Source: Bradyrhizobium sp. CB3481 (lineage in GTDB: Bacteria > Pseudomonadota > Alphaproteobacteria > Rhizobiales > Xanthobacteraceae). From it: 64,000 nt of DNA. The notes under the pieces were generated by a model, which saw nothing but the letters and a program-made list of their open reading frames with translations, had not been told where the DNA came from and did not search any database. The translations under genes and the position numbers were made by a program. The stretch covers positions 2,128,501 to 2,192,500 of the forward strand of contig NZ_CP121647.1 of the NCBI RefSeq assembly GCF_029714305.1, given 5' to 3'. Below, piece after piece: positions 26,824-35,740 of this stretch; the stretch's first letter is position 1, and the number at the start of each line of letters is the position of its first letter.

Positions 26824-27606
26824 TCAGGAATGCTGCCGCGTCAGGCTGATGCTGAGTCGGAAGTAGTCGGTCAGGTACACTGCGCGCAGCAGCTCTAGTG
26901 GCCGTCCGTCGGTGCCGAGCGTCAAACGCTCGATGGCGAGCAGGGGGCTGCCGCCTTTCACGCCGAGCAATTTGGCGCTGGTGGAATCGGCGAGCGCGGC
27001 ACTGATGGTCTGCTTGGCTTCCTTGATGGGATGGCCGAGCTCTTCCTCGAACACCCGGTACATGATGATGGAGATGAGGTCGCGCTTCTCGAGTTCGAGG
27101 CCAATGTCGGGCGGATAGAATGCATGCTCGATCGCGATCGGCGTGTCATCGGCCAACCGCAGTCGCTTGAGCTGCCATACCGCGCGCTCCCTCAATTGTT
27201 CGCGCACCTCAGTGTCGTGCCGATTGGTCATGCCTTGCTGCAACACCTTGGCGCCAGGCTGATAGCCGGCGTCGCGAATGGTTTCCGAAAAACCCATCAG
27301 CCGGCCGACCCAGTTTTCAGGCTGGTTGGAGCGCAGGAAGGTGCCGCGCCCGCGCGTGCGTGCAAACATGCCTTCGCTCACCAGCGGCGAGATGGCGTTG
27401 CGGATGGTGATGCGGCTGACGCCAAAATACCGGCCGAGCTCGGCTTCGGTCATCAGCCGGCCGCTCTTGTCGATCAGCTGGCCGTCGCGCACCTGGCGGC
27501 GGATCGTCTCGCGGATCTGGATGTGCAGCGGCGCCGATCCTGCGGTGGCATCAACCGGCGTGGCGGCGGAGAGTGGGGCAGGCTTTTTTCGGGTGCGGAG
27601 GGGCAT
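26824..27606 (-). CDS. GntR-family regulator with UTRA domain (HutC subfamily)
   Basis: 260 residues from MPLRTRKKPA; the start is set by the 4-base gap from the ATPase stop at 27611. The wHTH is PLHIQIRETIRRQVRDGQL to RGRGTFLRS, with recognition segment ELGRYFGVSRITIRNAI. The C-terminal effector domain (IEHAFYPPDI, LLAIERLTL) is of the UTRA type that binds a small metabolite. It lies inside the operon, so local control, probably repression relieved by the imported compound, is likely. The palindrome at 31904-31913 is a candidate operator. Confidence 0.9.
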   Translation of the reverse strand: MPLRTRKKPAPLSAATPVDATAGSAPLHIQIRETIRRQVRDGQLIDKSGRLMTEAELGRYFGVSRITIRNAISPLVSEGMFARTRGRGTFLRSNQPENWVGRLMGFSETIRDAGYQPGAKVLQQGMTNRHDTEVREQLRERAVWQLKRLRLADDTPIAIEHAFYPPDIGLELEKRDLISIIMYRVFEEELGHPIKEAKQTISAALADSTSAKLLGVKGGSPLLAIERLTLGTDGRPLELLRAVYLTDYFRLSISLTRQHS

Positions 27607-27610
27607 GTGG

Positions 27611-28663
27611 TCAAAGCCGCTTTCCGGTCTCGGGATCGAACAGATGGATGTCGTGCGGGCGTGCCGCCACCGTGATGACGTCGCCCTCACGCGGCACGTC
27701 CTCATGGTTGGCGCGTACGCGCATCAAGGTGCCGGCGCAGTCGACGTCGAGCACGGCGGTGTCGCCGAGGTCCTCAACCAGATCGACCTTGGCCTTCAGC
27801 CCGTCCGGCGCGAGACGCAGCGCGCCGGGCCGGATGCCCGCGATCACGTCGCGCGCGCCTGCGCTCTGCAGGGCGGTCTTCAACGCATGGCCGGCGATGG
27901 TGACGCTGCCGTTAGCATAGCGGGCGGGCACCAGGTTCATCGGCGGGTTGCCGATGAAGCCAGCAATGTCGATCGAGTTCGGCCGGGCAAACACTTCCGC
28001 CGGTGTGCCGACCTGCTGGATTTCGCCCGCCATGAACACAGCCATGCGGTCGGCCAGCGTCATCGCCTCTTCCTGGTCGTGGGTGACATAAACCGCGGTG
28101 ACGCCGAGCGAGCGCTGCAGCTTCTTCAGTTCGGCCCGCGTCTCGATCCGCAGCTTGGCGTCGAGATTGGAGAGCGGCTCGTCGAGTAGGAACAGTCGCG
28201 CCTTGCGCACGATGGCGCGGGCGAGCGCACAGCGCTGCTGCTGGCCGCCGGAGAGTTGCCCGGGCTTACGGTCGAGTAGATGATCGATCTTGACCTTGCG
28301 CGCCGCTTCCTTCACCGCGGGCCGGATCTCCTTTTTCGGCAGGTTGCTCATCTCGAGCGGGAAGGCGATGTTTTCCGCGACGGTCATATGCGGATAGAGC
28401 GCATAGCTCTGGAACACCATGGCGATGTCGCGATCGCGCGCATCGACGGAGGTTACGTCCTTGCCGTCGATGAAGACGCAGCCGGCGGTCGGGGCATCAA
28501 GCCCGGCGAGAATCCGCAAAGTCGTGCTCTTGCCGGAACCGGAGGGACCCAGCAGGGCGAAGAACTCGCCGGGCTTGATTTCGAAATTGACGTTTCTGAG
28601 CGCGGCGAACTCGCCGTGCATCTTGACGATGTCCTGGAAACGCACTGTTCCGCGGCCGCTCAT
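27611..28663 (-). CDS. ABC transporter ATP-binding protein, MalK/UgpC type (sulfatase operon)
   Basis: 350 residues from [14 protein letters not shown]. Walker [10 protein letters not shown], signature LSGGQQQR, Walker [14 protein letters not shown]-loop [10 protein letters not shown] and a C-terminal TOBE region ([10 protein letters not shown]) are present. The ATG overlaps the permease stop by 4 bases. Energises the importer encoded just upstream. Confidence 0.93.
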   Translation of the reverse strand: MSGRGTVRFQDIVKMHGEFAALRNVNFEIKPGEFFALLGPSGSGKSTTLRILAGLDAPTAGCVFIDGKDVTSVDARDRDIAMVFQSYALYPHMTVAENIAFPLEMSNLPKKEIRPAVKEAARKVKIDHLLDRKPGQLSGGQQQRCALARAIVRKARLFLLDEPLSNLDAKLRIETRAELKKLQRSLGVTAVYVTHDQEEAMTLADRMAVFMAGEIQQVGTPAEVFARPNSIDIAGFIGNPPMNLVPARYANGSVTIAGHALKTALQSAGARDVIAGIRPGALRLAPDGLKAKVDLVEDLGDTAVLDVDCAGTLMRVRANHEDVPREGDVITVAARPHDIHLFDPETGKRL

Positions 28664-29499
28664 CGGCGCCCTCCACCCTTGACGGCGCCGACTGTCAATC
28701 CCTTGACGATATGTTTTTGCGCGACCACGCCGAGCACGACAACGGGCAGCATCGCCAGCACCGAGACGGCGGCAAGCTTCGCCCAAAGCGTTTGCTCGAC
28801 GGAAACGAAATTGAACATCGCAACCGTCACCGGCCGTACCGTATTGCCGCTCAGGACAACGGCGAACAGGAATTCGTTCCAGGCATTGAGGAACACGAAC
28901 ACGACGGTCACGGCGATGCCGCCCCGCACTTGCGGGATGATGATCCGCCACAGCGTGCGCAGCCGGCTCGCGCCGTCGAGATAGGCGGCTTCCTCCATCT
29001 CGAACGGGATGTCTTCGAAATAGGAGACCAAAAGCCAGATTGCGAAGGGCAGCGAGAAGGAGAGATAGATCAGGATGATGCCCTGATATGTATCGATCCA
29101 GCCGATGTCCTTCAGCACCAGGAAGTACGGGATAATGATGCCGACCGGCGGCAGCATTTGTGTCGCCAGCACATAGAAGCCGGCGAACTTCTTGCCGCGA
29201 AACCGCAGCCGCGCGAGCGCATAAGCCGCGGGCACCGCCATCAGCATGGTGACAACCGTGGTGCCGATCGAGATCACCATGCTGGAGATCAGGTTCGGCA
29301 GGATCGAGCCGGAGCCGAACAGCACGTCGCGATAGGCTTCCAGTGTCGGCGAGAAGAACAGCTTTGGCGGATAGGCCAGCGCGTCGCGGTCGGTCTTCAG
29401 CGAGTTCAGCACGCTCCAGACCACGGGGAATGCCCAAGCCAGCAAAAACACGAGCGAGATCGCCAGCAGCGCAAAGAGGCGAAGGCGTTTTGCGTTCAC
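28660..29499 (-). CDS. Carbohydrate ABC transporter permease, MalG type (sulfatase operon)
   Basis: 279 residues, six membrane segments, EAA loop EMEEAAYLDGASRLRTLW. Four-base overlaps with both neighbouring genes show coupled translation. Confidence 0.92.
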   Translation of the reverse strand: MNAKRLRLFALLAISLVFLLAWAFPVVWSVLNSLKTDRDALAYPPKLFFSPTLEAYRDVLFGSGSILPNLISSMVISIGTTVVTMLMAVPAAYALARLRFRGKKFAGFYVLATQMLPPVGIIIPYFLVLKDIGWIDTYQGIILIYLSFSLPFAIWLLVSYFEDIPFEMEEAAYLDGASRLRTLWRIIIPQVRGGIAVTVVFVFLNAWNEFLFAVVLSGNTVRPVTVAMFNFVSVEQTLWAKLAAVSVLAMLPVVVLGVVAQKHIVKGLTVGAVKGGGRR

Positions 29500-30428
29500 T
29501 TGGCTCTCCGCATCGCAAAGAGAATGGCCGAGATCAGGATGGTGACCATCAGAAGCGCCACCGCCAGCGCCGAGCCGTAGCCGATGGAGAGCTCCGTGAA
29601 GGACTTCCGGTAGGCATAGAGATTGAGGATTTCCGTCGCGGTGCCGGGACCGCCCCCGGTCACGGTGAAGATCGCGGCAAAGGCAGTCAGCGCCACCATA
29701 GTGCGCATGATGATCACCATCACGATGGCCGGACGTAACAAGGGAAGGGTGATGCGCCGAAAGCGCTGCCAGGCGGTGGCGCGATCGAGCCGCGCCGCCT
29801 CGTAGATATCCTCAGGCAGCGCGGCGAGCGAGGCGAGCAGCACCATGAAGGCGAACGGCGTCCACTGCCAGGTATGGATCACGATCACCGAGACCATGGC
29901 AAGGAAGGGATCGCCGAGCCAGTTCTTGCTGCCGAGCCCGGCATTGATGGCAAGGAAATCGACAATGCCGAACTCCGGCGCGAGCATGAAGGTGCGCCAG
30001 ATCATGCCGACCACGGCCGGCGATAGTACGACAGGCAGGATCGCGATGATGCGAAACCAGCCCTGGCCGCGCTTCATGTCCATCACCAAGAGCGCCAGTG
30101 CCAGCCCAATGATGACCTGCAGTATGACAGTCGAGCCGGTGTAGACGAGGCTGATCAGGAGCGACGACCAGAACCGTTCGTCGGCCAGCAATACTCGGTA
30201 GTTTTCGACGCCGACGAAGCCGTTCATGAACGGCATAGCCAGATCCATTCGGAACGCGCTGGTCCAGACTAGGAACAGCAGCGGGAAGGTGGTGGTCGCT
30301 AGCAGCGCCAGAAACGCCGGCGCCAGCAGTACCGCCGCGAACCGGCACTGGCGCTGCGCCAGCACACGGCCGTAATCGCTTGCGACGATTGCGGTCGCCT
30401 TGTCGGTTGTTATTGCGGCCGACGCCAT
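29496..30428 (-). CDS. Sugar ABC transporter permease, MalF type (sulfatase operon)
   Basis: 310 residues. N-terminal membrane segment near 30-55, permease core after it, EAA loop DIYEAARLDRATAWQRFR. It starts 14 bases after the binding-protein gene stop. Confidence 0.92.
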   Translation of the reverse strand: MASAAITTDKATAIVASDYGRVLAQRQCRFAAVLLAPAFLALLATTTFPLLFLVWTSAFRMDLAMPFMNGFVGVENYRVLLADERFWSSLLISLVYTGSTVILQVIIGLALALLVMDMKRGQGWFRIIAILPVVLSPAVVGMIWRTFMLAPEFGIVDFLAINAGLGSKNWLGDPFLAMVSVIVIHTWQWTPFAFMVLLASLAALPEDIYEAARLDRATAWQRFRRITLPLLRPAIVMVIIMRTMVALTAFAAIFTVTGGGPGTATEILNLYAYRKSFTELSIGYGSALAVALLMVTILISAILFAMRRAK

Positions 30429-30442
30429 CGATCAGCCGAGCG

Positions 30443-31837
30443 TTAACCGCGCATCATCGGCTCGATGCGCTTCTGCGCATCATCGAGCGCGGCCTTCACG
30501 GTGGCCTGGCTGGAGAGGGCGGACTGGATGGCGGTCGCCATGGTGTCGCCGATAGCCGGCCATTGCGGCACGCGCGGCCGCCAGTCGACGTCGGTATCGT
30601 TCTCCAGCGCCTGCATGGTGGCTTCGACGAAATTGTCGCCAAAGCCGTTCATCAGCTTTACATAGTCCGGATCCTTCCAGATTGAGGTGCGGTTGACGCC
30701 GGAGCGCTTGGTCGGACCTGCAAAGCGATGTGCGGTGCGCGCCTGCGTCTCTGCGCTCGCTGCCCACTGGATGAACAGCCAGGTCGCCTTTTTCTTCTTG
30801 TCGGGTAGCGCGGCGTTGATCGGGAAACCCCAGTTCCAGATCGAGGTGACGCGCTTGCCGGACGGGCCCTTGGGCCAGCGCGCATAAGCGATCTTGCCGA
30901 TCACCTTGGACTTCTCGGGATGGTTGACAACCGACGCCGAGGAATGCGCATCGATATAGTTCGCGACCGTCCCTTGCGAAAAGGCGTCGGCAATATCAGG
31001 CCAGTTCCAGTTCGCCGCCGCCTGAGGCGCATATTTGCGCATCACGTCGACATACCAGCCGAGGGCCGCCTCGGCCTCGGAGCCGTTGACGATGAGCTTG
31101 CCGTCCTTCATCCAGATGCCGCCGAACTCGCGGAAGATCGAGGGGTAGATGTACATGTTCTGCCCCGCGCCGGCGACGCCGCGCAGCGCGCAGCCCCAGA
31201 CGCGGTCGTTTGGATTGTTTAGCGCTGCCGCGTTGGCAACATAGGCCTCCAGCGTGTCGGCCGGCTTCAGGCCCTTCGCGTCGTAGAGGTCCTTGCGATA
31301 GACTTGGATGGTGACTTCGCCGTCGTACGGCACGCCGTAGAGCTTGCCGTCGATGCTGTCGGCGCTGCGCCAGGCCGGGATGATGTCGTCGAATTTGAAC
31401 CAGGCCTCATCGGTCAGCGATTTATCTTTAAGATACGTATCGAGCGGCTCCACCCATTTGTTCGCGACATAAAGCGAATAATACATAGGGTCGGCAGCGT
31501 GCGTGGCGTAAGTGCCGGTCTTCGAGGTGAGGTCGATCACGCATTTCTGCCGGATCTGGGCCGGCGGAATTTTCTCGAAGCGGACGTCGATGCCGGTCAG
31601 CGTCTTGAACTGCGGGACGAGCGTGATGAGGTTCTCGAAATAGCTCGCGGGGATCACAGCGACCGTGATGGTCTCGCCCGACGCTTGCTGCCAGTCGATC
31701 TCGGCCGCCTTGTAGGGCGCAAGGTCAGCCTCCTGCGCCGCAGCCTGTCGCAACAGGGCAGGGCCCATCCCGATCAGGGTGGCGGCTGCCGTGCCGGTCC
31801 TGAGGAACGTACGTCGCGTGGGCCTGAATGACCGCAT
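30443..31837 (-). CDS. ABC transporter substrate-binding protein with Tat signal (sulfatase operon)
   Basis: 464 residues. The twin-arginine motif TRRTFLRTG is followed by a hydrophobic stretch and AQA-type cleavage site (RQAAAQ), so the protein is probably exported folded. The start is supported by GGGGAGG 7 bases upstream. The mature part is a family 1 sugar-binding fold (GIDVRFEKIPPAQIRQK, GVPYDGEVTIQVYRKD). It is the first gene of the seven-gene operon and defines the compound delivered to the sulfatase, presumably a sulfate ester. Confidence 0.92.
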   Translation of the reverse strand: MRSFRPTRRTFLRTGTAAATLIGMGPALLRQAAAQEADLAPYKAAEIDWQQASGETITVAVIPASYFENLITLVPQFKTLTGIDVRFEKIPPAQIRQKCVIDLTSKTGTYATHAADPMYYSLYVANKWVEPLDTYLKDKSLTDEAWFKFDDIIPAWRSADSIDGKLYGVPYDGEVTIQVYRKDLYDAKGLKPADTLEAYVANAAALNNPNDRVWGCALRGVAGAGQNMYIYPSIFREFGGIWMKDGKLIVNGSEAEAALGWYVDVMRKYAPQAAANWNWPDIADAFSQGTVANYIDAHSSASVVNHPEKSKVIGKIAYARWPKGPSGKRVTSIWNWGFPINAALPDKKKKATWLFIQWAASAETQARTAHRFAGPTKRSGVNRTSIWKDPDYVKLMNGFGDNFVEATMQALENDTDVDWRPRVPQWPAIGDTMATAIQSALSSQATVKAALDDAQKRIEPMMRG

Positions 31838-31903
31838 CTCCTGTCCTCCCCTCGGCTTTCGTTTAGCCCGGCTTTGCCGGTTAAGTTAAGACAATGTGCC
31901 AAA

Positions 31904-31913
31904 TGTTATAACA
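31904..31913. promoter_or_regulatory. Perfect palindrome TGTTATAACA, candidate GntR/UTRA operator over the sulfatase-operon promoter
   Basis: TGTTATAACA is a perfect 10-base palindrome about 67 bases upstream of the binding-protein ATG. Directly next to it, on the minus strand, is TTGACT (31919-31914), a good sigma-70 -35 hexamer, so the palindrome lies in the promoter spacer. HutC-type GntR regulators often bind such short AT-centred palindromes. The -10 is weak. Confidence 0.5.
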
Positions 31914-31919
31914 AGTCAA

Positions 31920-32223
31920 CTCATCGGCTAACTCGAAGGCGGCGCGTATGCTGAATCAGCGCTGAGCCTTTGCAGCCTTCTCGATGTGTTGGGCGACTCC
32001 TTCGAGAGCTGTACGGCTAGGTGTCGAAACGTAAGAGCGTCGCGCTCGCATCTGCAGCGTCCGATCTCGCTGAGGGTGAGCCAACGCACAGATCCGTCCA
32101 TTGGATTTCGACAGTTGAGAACACCCACACGGCTAGTTCTTGCAACAAAGTGAACTTTGCCCGCTCTGCTGAGACAAGCCTCACCATCACGTTGCGCAGC
32201 GACCAGCGTAAGCCCCGCCGTGG
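31920..32223. other. Intergenic, no convincing gene
   Basis: Open frames of 60-70 codons occur on both strands, but none has a ribosome site or recognisable product. Beyond the operator region at its left end I see nothing. Confidence 0.4.
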
Positions 32224-32469
32224 TTATGGCGAATAGCGTGAGCGGTAATATGTAGTCGGCACCTCAAAGCGAGGATAAATCGCGACGATTGATAGGCCTA
32301 TCGACAGTGCCGAAGCCAGGAGCCCCGAACCGCGATCAAGCAGCAGGCCAGAGACAAAGACACTTGGCAGCAGCAAAAAAAGACGTGTCAATGCTATTTG
32401 CGCCTGAAGTCCAAGCTCCATCAGACCGCTGTTCTGCATAGTCAGCGCCGTGAAGCCGTAACCGTGCAA
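32224..32469 (-). pseudogene. Membrane fragment of a DUF4118-type sensor kinase
   Basis: 81 codons contain FLLLPSVFVSGLLLDRGSGL and then ASALSIGLSIVAI, the two-helix pattern of the DUF4118 membrane domain found at the N-terminus of some histidine kinases. Nothing of the PAS, dimerisation or ATPase domains follows. The frame begins at a TTG without a ribosome site. Most likely a leftover of a deleted kinase gene. Confidence 0.45.
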
Positions 32470-32551
32470 GCGCTGGAAACTTTCGGTCGGGCAGTAGCTC
32501 GATCCAGCGATCCATTCCGGATAAAGCTGTAAGTTGGCCCGCGTCCCCGCC

Positions 32552-32576
32552 GGAACATGGGAAGGATGAGGCCGTT
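32552..32576 (+). promoter_or_regulatory. EcfG-type stress promoter (GGAAC-N16-CGTT)
   Basis: GGAAC at 32552-32556 and CGTT at 32573-32576 match the alphaproteobacterial EcfG consensus exactly. The ATG of the next gene is 40 bases downstream. Confidence 0.65.
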
Positions 32577-32615
32577 GAAGGTCTGCATCAACGTCCGGCT
32601 AACATCCGAAGGGAT

Positions 32616-33095
32616 ATGTCCATGTACTTGCGCCGGAGAGTCCCTCTCATCGTTTTCCTCAGCCTCCTAACTTACATGCAATCAAGGGCGGCCGGCTTGG
32701 AGTGGCGAAGGTACAGCATTCCGACCACCGGCCTCAGCGTAGACGTTCCAACATCGATTTTTGAGCAGGATGGGGGTGCGATAGACGGGAACCTTGGCCG
32801 GCAGCTCTTCACAAAAGATCGCCGGGCCAACCTCACAATCAGGTCTTTTCCCAATCCGAGTAACGACTCGCCTGCCGTTTTTTTGCAGAGAATGAACCCT
32901 CCAGCCGGCATCCAGTACAGGAGAGTGACACCCGAGTTTTTCGCCGTGTCCAGTATTCGAGATGATCGCACTTGGTATAATCGATGTAATCAAGCCAACC
33001 GATTCATGAACTGCGTCTTGATCAACTACCCGGCGTCGGAGGAGCGCCAATGGGATGCGGTTGTCACGCGGATCAGCTTGTCGCTGGCGAAATAG
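32616..33095 (+). CDS. Secreted conserved hypothetical protein, probably stress-induced
   Basis: 159 residues. A signal peptide (RRRVPLIVFLSLLTYMQSRA) is followed by WRRYSIPTTGLSVDVPTSIF and a domain ending RQWDAVVTRISLSL. This resembles periplasmic proteins of rhizobia with no known function. A second in-frame ATG lies 6 bases downstream. The EcfG site upstream suggests induction in the general stress response. Confidence 0.75.
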   Translation: MSMYLRRRVPLIVFLSLLTYMQSRAAGLEWRRYSIPTTGLSVDVPTSIFEQDGGAIDGNLGRQLFTKDRRANLTIRSFPNPSNDSPAVFLQRMNPPAGIQYRRVTPEFFAVSSIRDDRTWYNRCNQANRFMNCVLINYPASEERQWDAVVTRISLSLAK

Positions 33096-33204
33096 CGCGG
33101 GAGTCGAAGCATGGCTTCCTCCGTGATTGCGGTGCCTCGCATTGTTGATCGAGGCGCGCTATCGGCCCCCAGGGCGCAGCCTTAGCTATTGGCCACATTC
33201 GACC

Positions 33205-33218
33205 TTGACCTAGATCAA
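33205..33218. promoter_or_regulatory. FixK/FNR-type box TTGACCTAGATCAA
   Basis: The site fits TTGA-N6-TCAA. A second, imperfect copy in the opposite orientation (TTGACCTAGACCA read on the minus strand) lies at about 33250-33262. No well-supported gene starts within 100 bases on either side, so the target may have been lost. One such match per window is expected by chance. Confidence 0.35.
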
Positions 33219-33406
33219 ACAATTCCCTTCGATCTGCTGCTTGCAGCCATCCTGGTCTAGGTCAACAGCGTTACCAGTTCTCGAAACTCATCATGCCGCA
33301 ACGATGACATGCGGGCTGGCATACTGCTGCATCTTCGGCGCTGTTTCCGTGATTAAAGGCGCGCTGCTGCGAAAAGCTGCAGCCGCACAGACAGAGCTGA
33401 AGCATT

Positions 33407-33610
33407 TCAACCAAAGAGGCTCAAGCTGGCGCGCCGGGCCAGCCCAAGTCCGGACGCAGATTCTGAGCACTCGGTGCTGACGAGGGCGCAGCTTTCGCAC
33501 CTGAACAGCCTGCATTCCGCGTGATTGCCCAAGAACTTCATCGGCTGTAAGCAAAGTTCGCATGCCCTCACGGGCGTACTGCGTCCACCCTCTCCAAAAA
33601 TAATCTTCAT
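33407..33610 (-). CDS. Small zinc-ribbon-like hypothetical protein
   Basis: 67 residues from ATG 33610 (MKIIFGEGGR). Two cysteine pairs, CELC and CESC, about 20 residues apart suggest a zinc ribbon. The order CELCLQPMKFLG, then LFRCESCALV, is shared with short bradyrhizobial proteins I recall. Function unknown. Confidence 0.6.
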   Translation of the reverse strand: MKIIFGEGGRSTPVRACELCLQPMKFLGNHAECRLFRCESCALVSTECSESASGLGLARRASLSLFG

Positions 33611-33712
33611 TTCCAAGTCCCCACGTGCCGCTCGGCATAGGAATCTGATTCACACCGCCTTTAAAGAGACAAATGCCGTCCGATGATCAAAGCGCAGGCG
33701 CTCTATGCCTCT

Positions 33713-33916
33713 TCATGCGTGCCGGCATCTGCTTCTAACGATCTGTCCCGCGTCACCAAACTTGAGAGCTGTCTGCTGGACTTCGCCAAACACTGCGTAT
33801 GAAACCACCACCTCGTCACCTTCGGCCTGCAAACCTTCAAGTTCGCCGGCTGGACTCTGAGCGAATTGCAGCTGCCAATATATTGCGGCACGCGCCAACT
33901 GCTGGCGCGTGTCCAT
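33713..33916 (-). CDS. Small hypothetical protein
   Basis: 67 residues, MDTRQQLARAAIYWQLQF at the start, with an acidic helix-like middle (GELEGLQAEGDEVVVSYA). The ribosome site is weak (CTGGAA region). The composition looks coding, and a competing frame covers the same bases. Confidence 0.4.
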   Translation of the reverse strand: MDTRQQLARAAIYWQLQFAQSPAGELEGLQAEGDEVVVSYAVFGEVQQTALKFGDAGQIVRSRCRHA

Positions 33917-34833
33917 TGCAGCATTCCAGCGACGCGCTCTCAGAGTACAGGTCTGCTATCGAAAGATCGCTTACGCGGTAAGCGTCCAGCCAATCGATCG
34001 CGGCGGCCATCGGTCGAAGAAACTCATTTGTCCTACCTACTTGCCATCAAGCCAGCGGGTTAGGACCTATCCACTGAATACCAGCTGAACTCCTTGTTCA
34101 GGATGGTGCAGCAGCACCGAAACCTAGGACACCTTGCGAGCGGCTTGGAGGATCCTCGAACAATCCGCAGCCGCCGCCCAATCGAACCAATGGCGTCTGC
34201 ACGTTGGCTGACACTTGGCTAATATGCTCAGCGCTGTGACCCGGCGGCATAAGCGGCATGGGGCGTATCGTCGCCATGATTTAGGCCTATGAACGAGTGG
34301 CTTCAATCGCCCGGCCTGAGATCGCTCGACTATGTTGCTCGGTCTCCTATCCGGATCGGTCGGTCTCACGCTCCTGATGGCGCGGACAGTGGTTATGATC
34401 CATTTTGACCGGAAAGCCTTCGAGTAGGGCCGCCTAAGTTCGCGCCCTTTTCATTTCGAAGAGGTTCGACGCTGATGTCCGGAACGAATGCTCAAACCCG
34501 ACTGAAGGCAAACGACCCCGGCGCTATACGCTACGCCAAGGCCGCCAACCCGGTTGGGTTTTCTTCCGGCCTTGGGGCAAGGGCATCAGCCGGAAGCCTA
34601 GATTAGACGTTTTGCGGAACTCAGAGTTCCTTACCTATGCTATTCCTCGCCCCAAATGCGATGCTCGAAGCCACCAAGAGGCCGCTCGGGGCGCCTGTTT
34701 TTTCCCTGACTAACCCGCCGGATCAATGTAACTCGCAGCTACACCGAAACCCCCGCTAAGCGTTTTTGGCCGTGAACGGGTTCCCGTGGTAGAAATGCCC
34801 TTTGTAACGCAGATGGGCTGGGAGGGTTAGAAA
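33917..34833. other. 917-bp region without a recognisable gene; contains a nested inverted repeat
   Basis: No frame with a ribosome site was found. CCAAGGCCG at 34536-34544 pairs with CGGCCTTGG at 34567-34575. Between them CCAACC at 34545-34550 and GGTTGG at 34552-34557 form a smaller hairpin. It could be an RNA structure or the scar of a mobile element. Confidence 0.4.
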
Positions 34834-35055
34834 ATGGCTATCTACCTACATTTGCAAACCCACGTTATGGGGCCGAAAGAGGTTAGCCGCATCACGGACG
34901 CTTACGAGAAGACGCTACGTACCCTCTGCGTCAAAGATCGCGACGACCCACTGACGGAAATGATCGCGAAGACGATAATCAAAGTCGCGCAAACCGGTAT
35001 CAAGGACCCCGCACAGATTTCGGTTCTGGCAATTAAGGAACTTGAAACCCGGTAG
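34834..35055 (+). CDS. Small conserved hypothetical protein
   Basis: 73 residues, soluble, starting MAIYLHLQTHVMGPKEVSRI. GGGAGG sits 8 bases before the ATG. Mostly helical in appearance (ITDAYEKTLRTLCVKDRDD, EMIAKTIIKVAQTG). Resembles short bradyrhizobial proteins of unknown role. Confidence 0.7.
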   Translation: MAIYLHLQTHVMGPKEVSRITDAYEKTLRTLCVKDRDDPLTEMIAKTIIKVAQTGIKDPAQISVLAIKELETR

Positions 35056-35101
35056 AGCCTGGCCGATCTCATCGCCTCTCACGCTGGAACCGAAACCATT
35101 T

Positions 35102-35506
35102 TTACTTGCCAGAATTTACCAACGGGGCGTGGCAAGCGATGAGGCGCGCTATGACCCGGCTCCCAGCGGGCGACGTGTTTCTTACAGTCGCCGTCACGTC
35201 TGTCACTTTCCTAATCGAGATCGGGTTTTTCATCTTGGTCGGAATGTTTTGAAAGGAACGCGGCGCTCTGGGCAGCGTGCAGTCGACGCGAAAGGACCAG
35301 TTCTCCGGGAACTTGATGATTGAAACTGGCCATCTTCCATCATGACCTTTGATCGAAATCCGAAGCCCGTGCAATTCATCCAGCCAAACGTTCTCGACGG
35401 TACCAGCCCTTCCGTCGGTAAGGACGACGGCTTTGCCGATCAATTCAGATTGCGCTTCACCGGGCTCGTTCAAAATCCTTGACGCACGGTGTTTCACCGA
35501 TGGCAT
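35102..35506 (-). CDS. PRC-barrel-like small protein with run-on C-terminus
   Basis: 134 residues. The first 67 align closely with the product at 47008-47217: shared ELIGKAVVL, DG-AGTVE, LDE-HGLRISI and GH-G-WPVS-IK. The shape (a short beta-barrel with a GKAVVLxDGxAGTVE start) is PRC-barrel-like. The paralogue ends after this domain; here translation continues for about 65 unrelated residues, probably because the original stop was lost. Function unknown. Confidence 0.6.
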   Translation of the reverse strand: MPSVKHRASRILNEPGEAQSELIGKAVVLTDGRAGTVENVWLDELHGLRISIKGHDGRWPVSIIKFPENWSFRVDCTLPRAPRSFQNIPTKMKNPISIRKVTDVTATVRNTSPAGSRVIARLIACHAPLVNSGK

Positions 35507-35539
35507 TGCTCGTCCATGTTCGGCCGAACCATCTGCGGC

Positions 35540-35740
35540 TCAACGGCGAGGTTTTTTCCAATGCCCCGGATCGGGAACGATTGACGGTGAACGCTCCTGC
35601 AGTTCGCGGAGCCGGTCGACGTGCTTTCTAATGCTCGCTGGCAGTTCGGCCTCTGGTTTTAGCGACGCCCGCAATCTCTCGCCGATCTCTTGAACGATGG
35701 CGCGGCTGTGCCGGTGGTAAACGTCAACGCGGTTGAGCAT
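35540..35740 (-). CDS. Small hypothetical protein next to the IS66 insertion
   Basis: 66 residues from ATG 35740 (MLNRVDVYHRHSRAIVQEIG), with GGAGAG 6 bases upstream. The end SPSIVPDPGHW is a feature I recall from short bradyrhizobial proteins. The frame is continuous with the SRAP gene remnant upstream, but the ribosome site supports independent translation. Confidence 0.6.
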   Translation of the reverse strand: MLNRVDVYHRHSRAIVQEIGERLRASLKPEAELPASIRKHVDRLRELQERSPSIVPDPGHWKKPRR

